This document shows positions 10,230-18,181 of a stretch of DNA of 21,072 nucleotides, piece after piece. The stretch is from Gryganskiella cystojenkinii (taxonomy: Eukaryota; Mortierellomycota; Mortierellomycetes; Mortierellales; Mortierellaceae): NCBI GenBank assembly GCA_015852425.1, contig JAAAIG010000160.1:35088-56159 (forward strand), read 5' to 3'. Within the stretch, counting starts at the first letter, position 1, and every line of letters begins with the position of its first letter. The position numbers and the translations under genes were made by a program. Under the pieces are notes generated by a model. The model ran no database searches and was not told the DNA's origin. It saw only the letters and a list, made by a program, of their open reading frames with translations.

Positions 10230-10610
10230 TTAAAAAAAACGGAAGTTACTGGCTGCCCTAGTGTCGACGTTATTCGTTTTGCATCCTTTCCTGAGGCTGA
10301 GAACATACAGATCTTGGAAAAATTTGGTCTCAAATTTTTCATCCACCCTTGATGTCCAGTCCTTATCAAGCTTCACTGCTGCATCTCGTACGTTCTGATG
10401 AAGACTTTTGTGGAGGTGTTTCCTTGCATCACTCCACTCCTGTCTTATTTTTGCCTTGCCAATCAAGTTGGTTTTTGACCAAAGCAAAAAACTTTGGTAG
10501 GAAAAGTCCTGCGGTCGTTCACAGGATTCAAAATAAGCTTAATAAGCTTTTGAAGTTATGTTTACGAGATCATGGCGCCAAGCCCCCTTGTTACTCCTAG
10601 TTGGGCGGCA
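10230..10610 (-). other. Unidentified coding-like segment inside the F-box pseudogene
   Basis: An open frame of about 100 codons on the minus strand lies where pseudogene LRR sequence would be expected. It begins right after a TAA near 10550 and contains RQEWSDARKHLHKSLHQNV and AVKLDKDWTSRVDEKFETKF. The composition is charged and helical, unlike the Leu-rich pieces on either side, and no ATG opens it. It could be a diverged part of the F-box protein, a separate gene fragment or an inserted sequence; no family is recognised. Confidence 0.3.
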
Positions 10611-11298
10611 TCTTGGGTGATCACCTATTTACCTTTCAATAGTCCCTCTGTCATTAACCATTTAAACAAGAGCAAAAGAGTATTACGTTTCTGATGAATT
10701 GTCCATTTCAAAAAAAAGACAAGGGGGAAAGTCTCATCATTATCTGACAGCATCATGCTCGAGAAGGTGTCAGATTGCCCGGTATTTTTGACGCATGCTG
10801 TCCAGAGCTCTAGCAAAACAAGCTCTGCACAGTGTTAGAGTCCCATAGAGCAACACTGCAAATGCTTCGAAGACGAGGGCAGACGAGTTTCAGGCCCCGA
10901 AGGAATCGACACTGTTCTCCTCGAGGAGTCTTGCGTGGTCGGGTCCTGTCGGCGAAAAAAAATTGAATAAGGTGGCAGCTGCGGTCGAATGTAGAATAGG
11001 TCTGAGGAGTGTCGAATGAGGCATCGATCTTAATGGGAATGCCTGCCGATTCCGCCGTCATGGCATCAAAGATGTTCCATGCTTGGACAGTTTCGCGACA
11101 GAGTTGGATTCGTTGCCAGAAGGGTAGCTAGTGTTCAGTCCAGGTCTTGGAGACAACAATGAGCCTGGTAGGCTTGAGAGAGATGGACCGAGAGGAGATC
11201 AACTAGCTCAGCGGTAATGCAGAAATGTCACGAAAAGGGACAATGTCGGCGATTGTGGCGGCGGTGGAGTTGGGGTCGAGATTGATTGTTGTGTCCAT

Positions 11299-11684
11299 GA
11301 CTCGAGGGATGAAGAAAGAAGATGTTGATGATGAGAAGGTGGATTAGATTGAATTGAAAGAATGGATGGAAAGCGAGAAAGAGGGAAGCAGGCAGACCGC
11401 CCAATTTTTTTCTGTTGGTACCAGCACCTTTTTGATCGGGGAGGCATAAAAATCAATGCAAATAGCTTTGTTGCGCAAAGCTGATTTTTTTTGGCTCTTT
11501 CTCTATCTCTTCTGGCAAAAAAAAATGATATTCTCTTCCGTTTGATTGCTGTGCGACACGATATAGCATAAAGAGTCCCCGGAGACATCGTAAAACAAGA
11601 GGAAAAGATAGGAACAAGATGCAACAGAGATGGGAAAAGTACGGGTTTGAAAGAAAAAATAAAATGAAAGGAAAAGGATATGTT
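11299..11684. other. Spacer between the intact F-box gene and the F-box pseudogene
   Basis: No gene seen. It holds the 3' flank of the intact F-box gene (whose stop is at 11685-11687) and the former promoter and leader of the pseudogene, still pyrimidine-rich on the minus strand just before ATG 11298. An ORF across 11208-11624 is low-complexity Ser/Pro from this leader and overlaps the pseudogene N-terminus in another frame. Confidence 0.5.
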
Positions 11685-13533
11685 CTACAACTCCACTGTC
11701 ACAAACTCAATCTCGGGGTGCTTTCCTGCCAAGTCGGCCAACAACTGTTTTCGGACCTCATCACAAGGGTCATAGAGCGTAATGATCTTCTTCAATCGCT
11801 GCCCACCAAGTGTCTCCAGGATCCAGTCCCAATCTTCCTCCGAGATCATGCGTTGATCAAACTGAAGTTCTTCTAGGTCAGTCAAAGACTGTAAAAGCCC
11901 TAACCCCAGGTCGACTTGCAACAGCAACTGAGGTTTCCAGAACATGGCCCAACAGGAGAGTCGTTTGAGCTTGCTCAGACTTGACAATCGTCGAAAGACC
12001 TCACAGTGAAGGTCGACATCCGAATCTTGGTCTTCGTCTTGGCCTTGGTCGTGTTCTTGATCTCCTTCATTCTTCATCTCGTTGACGCCAGTTTCATCTC
12101 GGGGGCTACTGATGACAATGTCAAGGACCCACTCTTGCAACCCAGCGCAGACCCACTCTCGGTCGTCCATAAGATCCGTAGCCACCAGTTCTGCACCATC
12201 ACCACCCTGGATCGAACGAAGACATACGCAAGCGCAAAGAAACGAATGCAGCATTTCACTGGTTACATCTCTGCAGCCTGCAACGTTGAGATGCGTCAAC
12301 GTCGTCGCATGTTCGAGCAAAAGACTTGCTGCCGACAGCACATGGAAGAACGAGTGGCTCACGTTCAAATCCTCGAGGCCCTGAGACAATGCAGCAAGCA
12401 AAGACCCCATGATTGGATCCTCCATCTCACTGTAATCGAGGTTCAGGGTCGTGAGTCTTGGCCAACACAGGCGATTGAGCGAGAGATTGTCTGTGATTGG
12501 GAGCAAGAAGTCTTCTAAAAACACCCGTTTGTCCTTATGGCCAATGCGGTTCAAGGTCAAGGAACGGAGGTCCCTAGCCATGAGAACGAGATTGGCCAAA
12601 TACTGAAATACCACAGAGTCGAACACGACGTTGTCGAGGCTGAAATGCTGGAGTCGATTGAGACCTTTTTTCTCTTGGATAGCGGAGGGTTGGAGAAACA
12701 AGTCCTGACCATAGATAGTAATCGAGCTCAGTCGAAGGGCCTGACTCGGGGCTTGACACATGCGGAGAAACAGTTTACGTTGGTACCTGAATTGCAGCCC
12801 ATGGAGTTCCAGGACTCTCAAGTCGTGCACCTGCGTGATAAAATGAGTAAACGACTTGTTTGCTTCCTCACTTGAGACGCAGTAGACACGCACCTCTTGT
12901 AAGGTCTTGCAAAGTTCCCCCAGGACTTTTGGAGGCATATTGTTTAGTCCCATCATCCACTCGGATGGCTTGAACGGAGAATCAAGGGAGAGAAAGAGTC
13001 GTCTCAGTTGTGGATATTGAACCTCGCGCATATGTATGGAGGCAACGTCGTCCATAAACCTGAGGCCCTGAATTAAATGAGCGTTTTGTCGGAGAGATTG
13101 GATCGAGGGGACTGGATGAAGGTGACGAACGTATTGTTGTGACTGTCGTTGTTGTAGGTGTGATCCTCGCTGCTGTTCAAACTGAGCGATAAAATCTGGA
13201 GTTCGGTTGTCATGACGTTCATCGTTGTTTTGACCGTTGTCTTGATCGTTATATTGATCGTCGTCTTGATCGTTATATTGATCGTTGACTTGATCGTGAA
13301 GTGAATAATTTTGACTCACAAATGGGATCGTCAGATCGGACCAAAGGAGAGGCATGAACACCTCGTTGAAGGCCTTTGACACACGACAACATGTCTGAAG
13401 GTCGTGATTTTGTTGTGTGAGATACTGCGCCACCTTGGCTAGCGTGCCAGGGTCGTTGAGGGGGTTAAAAGGTTGGGCACGAACTTGTTGTTGTTTTTGT
13501 TGTTGTTCTTGTTCTTGCAGCAGCAGCAGCTGC

Positions 13534-13570
<37 letters not shown>

Positions 13571-13814
13571 GCTCCTGTTGAGCGACTGTGGATATCGAGG
13601 TCCGATCCATATCAGTGACCGTCGAACGTTCCATTAAAGACACCAGAAGGTCACGAAGGGAGTCCGAAGGTTCATTAAAAGTGGATGGGCTTTGGTTATT
13701 TTCTGACTCGTCGTCAGTGTCGTCAATCAAGATAAACGAAGAGTTTGAGCTTGTCTCGGTCTGTTCACCATCAGACATATTGATGAACGTAAACGTGGAA
13801 GAAGGGTCCGTCAT
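11685..13814 (-). CDS. F-box/LRR-type protein with polyQ and Asn/Asp/Gln repeats
   Basis: This 709-residue, intron-free protein starts at ATG 13814 (CACAATGA, A at -3); Met13 is a less likely alternative. Order: acidic/Ser-rich N-terminus; polyQ tract (Q82-Q95, from 12 CAA and 2 CAG codons) followed by four Leu from CTG codons; a Gln-rich stretch; F-box-like region about 117-162 with CCRVSKAFNEVFMPLLW; a hydrophilic repeat (about 173-203, QYNDQD units); then irregular leucine-rich repeats to the end (LRVLELHGLQF, LTHLNVAGC, LHSFLCACVCLRSI, LKRLSCW), interrupted near residue 590 by a Glu/Asp/Gln insert. By family, the F-box binds Skp1 in an SCF ubiquitin ligase and the LRR domain picks the substrate; the substrate is unknown. 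The F-box lies internal rather than at the N-terminus, behind the low-complexity region. A decayed relative lies directly downstream on the same strand. Confidence 0.85.
13239..13285. repeat. 24-bp-period tandem repeat in the F-box gene
   Basis: A perfect 23-bp match repeats with a 24-bp period (13239-13261, 13263-13285), encoding QYNDQDDD and QYNDQDNG on the minus strand. The 24-bp period keeps the frame, so copy number can change without breaking the protein. Shorter degenerate copies flank it. Confidence 0.85.
13518..13571. repeat. (CAA)12(CAG)2(CTG)4 trinucleotide tract in the F-box gene
   Basis: On the minus strand twelve CAA, two CAG and four CTG codons run together, giving Q14 then L4. 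The CAG/CTG junction is palindromic (CAGCAGCTGCTG), so the tract can form a small hairpin. Pure CAA/CAG runs are prone to slippage, so length may vary between strains. Confidence 0.95.
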
Positions 13815-14923
13815 TGTGGAGATGTGTGGAGGAATAAAATCCAGTTTTGGGTGTAAAGGAACACGGATTTCAAGCGGGGGTGAAACTAAGAATCAAAAAA
13901 AGAGAGAGGGTTGTTGGGAAAGGGGCAAGAGACAAAAGAAAGAGAGAGAAAAAAGACAGGGGGTAGAAGTAAAAAAAGGGACGGACCAAAGAAACAAAAC
14001 AAAAGGCAAAGTATACGTGGAAGCGGAATTTTACTTTGCCACAGGCGTGACCAAGCCCAAAAAAAAAAGAAGCTTTGGGCGTTTACCAAAAATTTACGCT
14101 CATATCCATGGCCCCCAGCCCTGCATAGCCGTACAGTCCAAGGAAACAAAGAAAGGCGTTAATTTTCTTTTGTCAAGGTTTTTGGAGTCATATCGACACA
14201 TGTACAAGAACCCATTGGCACTACAAGGCTCCACCACACACTCGAAAATAAAGCGCTCGACACCGTGAGAGCGCGAACGCGTGTCTCCTGTTCGTGACAA
14301 TCGACGCTCAGCTGAAAAACGACAAGCGAAAGAAGGAAGTTATTTTATTGGGCAAGAAGAAAAGATTAACAACATTGTTGTCCAGTGTAGATGCCATGAT
14401 TGTAATTGCTGTTTCCTTGTGAGTGATAGTTAGCAGCGCGATCCCTCAAACGTAAAATTCAATCGCCAAACATGCTGATAAGCGAAGCGCATGCAAAAAA
14501 GTGACTCACACTGAGACGTTTGTCATTATGATCTCCTATTGCATTGAGCGCTCAACCAAGACTTGGAAATTGCTGCCAGCGAATGCTCGATATTCAGGTG
14601 TTACACACGGTATGTATACTCCTTTCAATCTCGCAGGTCCACCAGTCAAGGGCACCGACAGCCTCACCGCAAACCGTTGTTGCCTGATGTAACCATCACT
14701 CAATAGCCCTATTAACGTTATCTCCTCAGACCATAACGCAGGGAGAAGTAATACAATGAAATAGAAAGTCCTTCTTGTCTCTTCGCTGTGCGGTCAATAT
14801 CGTACTCAACTTTTAATTAATAACATGCGTTTTAAGACTGAAAATGGAAAGTTAAAATACGAAGAGGAGAGAAGAAGAGACGTAAAGGGTTGGAGGTAAG
14901 AGAGCTAAACGCGTTGCTAACTA
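13815..14923. other. Spacer: promoter of the F-box gene and 3' flank of the ATPase gene
   Basis: No supported gene. On the plus strand about 13890-13990 is a purine-rich tract (pyrimidine-rich on the minus strand), the probable leader and promoter of the F-box gene. GCCCAAA/TTTGGGC (14055-14061, 14074-14080) forms a 7-bp hairpin with an A-rich loop. A TGACTCA heptamer at about 14502 matches the AP-1/Gcn4 consensus, about 0.7 kb upstream of the F-box gene; its use is unknown. The 63-codon ORF at 14501-14692 has no protein-like features. Confidence 0.45.
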
Positions 14924-16393
14924 TCACTCGCAAGGGAACAACACTTCTTCGTTGGATTCGAGTAGTTCGTCGACAACCAGACGTCTTTTGCGGATGTGAA
15001 TTGACTTCCCCTGCATGATGCGACTGACGTTGTTGGCAACATCCTCGATAAACGAGTATTCAAGTCCATGAGGCGTCCTGCTGATATTAATCACGACATC
15101 GAATATAGGACGAGAAGTGCGCTGCATGACAACCTTTCTACCATCGACAGCGACCCGGTCCGAGACAAGAGCTTGTGTCGACCCACCGAGTGCCTTGTTC
15201 AGCATCGGATTGAAGACGAGGTCCCCGATGTTTCCGTGGACTGAAGTAACCATCTGAATAGACCTCAACGCCATAGTTTGGCATACATCCACCTCGTCCT
15301 TTGTATTCAATTCGTCGATGGCGATAATGTCGGGGGAATGGTTTCTTACACAGTCAAGCAGAGTCGCGTATTGCTTGACAGGGTCCACCGGTCGAAAGAC
15401 TCGTGACATGCCGACAATGTGGACCTTGTCCTGTGCTTCCCCGCATACTTCGCCTGATGTATCGATCAGGCATAGACATTTACCACGGGAGAGATACTTG
15501 CAAATTTCACGTAGGGTAGTCGTTTTCCCGACGTTAGGGGATCCGCACAACAAGACATTCTTTTGCTCGACAAAGCCCTTGAAAATGGGCAGGAGACCTG
15601 ACACACTCCGGCCGACTCTGATGGTGATGCCTGTGATGACACCATCATATGTCACTGCCGCCAGACGATGGAGAGTCCGACCGAAGATCACGCGGTTACC
15701 CAGCTGGAAATTAGGCCCGCCTCCTGGTAGTTGTTCCAGCATGTTGGTGATATCGGACTGGTCGATTAATTTGTCGAATTGGACGCACTCTCCGTTGGTT
15801 TTGACAAAAAGGTTGGATCCCACGTCAAGGAAAATATCTGTGGTCGCTGTATCCTCCAAATCTAAATACTCGATGGCAATATCGCCAAGAATATCGACAA
15901 TAGCATTCGTGTCGCAACTGACGGAAAGAGGAGAGACTTTCGTTGTCTGCTTGGTAGCCTGAGATGCAGACAAGTGGACGGCAGAGACTGTGCTGGAAGG
16001 TAATGATGCATTTTTCATCGCTGCTGTTGGACCTTGCGTCACTTTGGCTGTACTTTGTATCGGTTTTGCTGTACTTTGCGTCGGTTTTGCTGTGCTCTTG
16101 ATAGCTTCTGATGCACTTTGCTTCGGTTTTGCTATACCCTTGATGACTTTTGCTGTGCTTTGGGTCGTTTGTGAAGTACCTGCCTTCTCTGTGAGCACCA
16201 AGACGTTGTTATCGTCCTCTAACGTCAGATAGTCTGTCGACTTGACAATCCGTAAGAGTTTACCGCTAGTGTTGACATTTCGCTCCTGAAGCGCACTAAT
16301 GAAGAGCGATATAGGAATCTTGGTAGTGCCTTTGAAACATTGTTGGACCGCGGCATTGATTGCGGAATTTTCTGCTCTTTTGTCGTCTTCCAT
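14924..16393 (-). CDS. SpoIIIAA/Ycf45-type P-loop ATPase
   Basis: This 489-residue protein starts at ATG 16393 (ACTATGG, strong context); the frame is open upstream with weaker ATGs at 16615 and 16795. The N-terminal 70 residues look like a small helical domain. Next is a 7-residue tandem repeat of the STAKPxQ type (about 73-122). The core follows: DILGDIAIEYLDLE, LHRLAAVTYDGVITGITIRVGRSVSG, Walker A GSPNVGKTT (284-292), LIDTSGEV, Walker B IIAIDEL (D360, E361), TSVHGN, NPMLNKALGG and RTSRPIFDVVI. These match, in order, the conserved blocks of SpoIIIAA/Ycf45 ATPases (LHRI, RVGR, GxPGVGKTT, DTSNEI, IDE, TAHGN, NPTLxxLxGG, APPTFD). The R3H domain often found at the C-terminus of Ycf45-like proteins is not evident. 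By family it is an ATPase of the RecA/secretion-type fold; its role in fungi is not known to me. Catalytic residues are present, so it is probably active. Confidence 0.85.
   Translation of the reverse strand: MEDDKRAENSAINAAVQQCFKGTTKIPISLFISALQERNVNTSGKLLRIVKSTDYLTLEDDNNVLVLTEKAGTSQTTQSTAKVIKGIAKPKQSASEAIKSTAKPTQSTAKPIQSTAKVTQGPTAAMKNASLPSSTVSAVHLSASQATKQTTKVSPLSVSCDTNAIVDILGDIAIEYLDLEDTATTDIFLDVGSNLFVKTNGECVQFDKLIDQSDITNMLEQLPGGGPNFQLGNRVIFGRTLHRLAAVTYDGVITGITIRVGRSVSGLLPIFKGFVEQKNVLLCGSPNVGKTTTLREICKYLSRGKCLCLIDTSGEVCGEAQDKVHIVGMSRVFRPVDPVKQYATLLDCVRNHSPDIIAIDELNTKDEVDVCQTMALRSIQMVTSVHGNIGDLVFNPMLNKALGGSTQALVSDRVAVDGRKVVMQRTSRPIFDVVINISRTPHGLEYSFIEDVANNVSRIMQGKSIHIRKRRLVVDELLESNEEVLFPCE
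16030..16176. repeat. Seven-copy 21-bp tandem repeat in the ATPase gene
   Basis: Seven imperfect 21-bp units run from 16030 to 16176, such as those at 16051-16071 and 16072-16092, which differ at two bases. On the minus strand they encode 7-residue units (TAKPTQS, TAKPIQS, TAKVTQG and diverged forms). The period is a multiple of three, so copy number can drift without loss of frame. The product is a Lys/Thr/Ser/Pro-rich, probably disordered linker. Confidence 0.9.
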
Positions 16394-17258
16394 AGTCGCA
16401 AGATTGGTGAGTTTTGGAGACTGATCAATACAGTGAAATAGGGGTGGGACGTGACGAAATAGAGCAGAAAGAGAGAAATGGATAGTTAAATGATAAGAAA
16501 TGGGAAGAATGAGCTTGCGAGTTGACAGAAGAAACAATCTGAAATTTCTAGTACTAGTACTGAGTGGCTTAAATCGATCGCAAAGAAATAGCTGAGCAGT
16601 ATGAAGGCAACCCATTGAACGGAACGAAATCACAAGGCCCTTGCTAAAACGCCGACAAATCGAAATTGTGTGCTCTTGGTAGACAGCGCCGAGGAGAAAT
16701 ATGCGACGTATACTGTAGCGGGGATACAAAGCAAAAGAACTGTGATTAGCGCGTTCATGCGAACGCTCAGAGATAAGAATTGGTAGTTGCCGCATCCCGT
16801 TCAAAGGGCACGTTTTCTTTTGGTTCGGTAATGTTCGTCATGTCGCCCACGTGCCTCCTCATTCAAAGGTATCTCTACTCAAGCTGATGGTGACTCACAA
16901 TTTTCATAAATGCAACCAAAGGACGGGTGTGTGGTTGACCCCTTCTATGATGACGTTCTTTATTGGCGCTGTGAAAGACATCAAAATGGTCCATGCCCCT
17001 GACATTTTAGATCAACTGATCTCAGCCTTTTTCTTATATTGCAGACCTCCATGGATTCCTTGCTTAGTAGGGAAAAAGGTCTTCAAAATCACATTGTTGA
17101 CAGTGAAGGGGCATTCGAAAAAGTGGAGATCGGATCAAATATCTCGGTAGGGACTCGATTGTGTTGTTGTAGTGTCAAGAGAAAAGATGGAATTGGGCAT
17201 ATTTTACAAGACAGAAAAACACGAGGCGGAAAATAGTACCTAGTAAGATCGTCTCCTT
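16394..17258. other. Upstream region of the ATPase gene and unassigned sequence
   Basis: Positions 16394-16804 are the probable leader of the ATPase gene and stay open in its frame (see findings). Further right, 16950-17236 on the plus strand has a possible intron, with a GTGAAAG donor near 16970 and a strong CTTATATTGCAG acceptor at 17033-17044. It is followed by an open frame with MDSLLSREKGLQNH and GAFEKVEIGSN that stops at 17236. No upstream exon or family is recognised, so it is not called a gene. Confidence 0.3.
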
Positions 17259-17703
17259 CTAGCTTAACGAGTTAGCATGTGATTTTACGCCGGATACAGC
17301 AGGGGCGGTATAGAGGTTGTCGGTACTGGATGCCTTCAGACTGGGGCATTTCTCATAGAGGTGAAGACTCCACGAACACATGAATATCAAGGGGTGGTGG
17401 ATCTTGGAATCTCCAACGTCGTCGAAGATATGCTTTGCATCCATAGGCGATGACAAGCATGTTGGACAAGATACACCATGACGTCCACCATTTGTCTACG
17501 AAAGACGCCTGCATGGGGTGAGCAGCGTAGAGGTGTCGACGGTTCTCTCCATATCTCGACTGGAGCCAGTCTGTTGTCTCGCTCGTGATTAAAGCATCCA
17601 ATGATAGCGATATTTGAGTTGACGTTTGAGGTTTAGGGTAAGTATTAATAGCATCGAAATGAAAAGAAAGGAGCGTGTTTTTTTTTTTTTTTTTTTTTTT
17701 TTG
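17259..17703 (-). pseudogene. Unidentified coding-like stretch, frame-broken
   Basis: On the minus strand an open frame runs from the A25 run (T25 at 17678-17702 on the plus strand) to a TGA near 17353. It has protein-like content (DAINTYPKPQTSTQISLSLDAL shortened: DAINTYPKPQ, TDWLQSRYGENRRHLYAAHP) and a hydrophobic, possibly membrane-spanning WTSWCILSNMLVIAYG, followed by a basic YLRRRW. There is no in-frame ATG near its beginning. A second frame overlaps and continues (LYEKCPSLKASS) to 17259. This suggests a gene remnant with a frameshift and a lost 5' end; the family is not recognised. Confidence 0.25.
17678..17702. repeat. T25 homopolymer
   Basis: Longest homopolymer in the window. On the minus strand it is an A25 run directly upstream of the coding-like stretch at 17259-17677. 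It could be a leftover poly(A) tail of a retroposed sequence lying to its right, or simple slippage. Confidence 0.95.
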
Positions 17704-18181
17704 GTCGCCTCGTTTTCAAGATCCCGCCCAGGCGTTGAGTAAAATGAGGTGAATCATATGAAAGTAAAGATATGGCCGCACGAAAAAAATTCAAGAAGAC
17801 TAAGCTAAAATAGAGGTGGCAGTATACGCAACATTCTGACATTGGTCCTTTCGCTTTGACCAACAATCACAACGCTCATAGCATTAGTCTTTTTGCTTTG
17901 ACCCACAGACATCCTTGTCGTCCCCTTTTTCCTTATCTTACGTCGGTATGTGGGCCCAATTTAAATAAACATATGTCCCGTGAAGAACGAATCGCACTCA
18001 ATATTCCTTCTCCTCGCGCACACTCCCTTAAGGCGTGCTCTTCTCTTATAGTTAGCAAGCATATGTTATCATAAAAATGACCTTTCTTCCCTAACCATTA
18101 CTCTGATCTCGAATCCTTACCCTGACCTGGCAGCACACTTACTGTTACCTTGATCTCGCTGTCCTTATCATTTCGCCATTC
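17704..18181 (+). promoter_or_regulatory. Upstream region of the zinc-finger gene
   Basis: No gene seen. A 25-bp imperfect direct repeat (17841-17865 and 17883-17907, 21 of 25 identical) contains the core GCTTTGACC; the first copy also forms a TTGGTC/GACCAA hairpin. About 18080-18170 is rich in CCTTACC/GATCTC pyrimidine motifs and probably forms the leader. No clear TATA box was found. Confidence 0.4.

Larger units (their letters stand above)
9122..11298 (-). pseudogene. Decayed F-box/LRR pseudogene
   Basis: Read on the minus strand from ATG 11298, an F-box-like N-terminus is evident: DISALPL, then TAG (11203-11205), then LIVVSKTW and a second TAG (11128-11130) directly before LPFWQRI. This is the fungal F-box pattern of LP..., RLxxVSKxW and LPxxW. 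The frame stays open to a stop at 10810 and includes LKLVCPRLRSI, an LRR-like signature; then it shifts (LLELWTACVKNTG, 10816-10625). Further LRR-type pieces in other frames are NPLGIYFL, ALEELLDKHVG, ILCSCLRLVYF (about 10150-9800) and DDRWARPDLEEW, QRFSGLRRIRNLDL (about 9740-9550). The last pieces parallel DDREWVCAGLQEW and RRLSSLSKLKRL in the intact neighbour at 11685-13814. The C-terminal piece GHGLDLQSPQELKTL (about 9130) resembles GLGLLQSLTDLEEL there. The length (2.2 kb) matches the intact gene (2.1 kb). T22 (9985-10006) and A14 (10206-10219) runs and a 17-bp duplication break the frame. Identification is firm; the 3' limit is not. Confidence 0.75.

Noticed and set aside
12006..12518. 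170-codon plus-strand ORF opposite the F-box gene
   Set aside because: Antisense of the LRR region, with no recognisable domain and no plausible promoter.
14501..14692. 63-codon plus-strand ORF between the F-box and ATPase genes
   Set aside because: No domain, no promoter and no splice context; length is within chance expectation.
15318..15962. 214-codon plus-strand ORF opposite the ATPase gene
   Set aside because: Antisense shadow; the minus strand carries all ATPase motifs.
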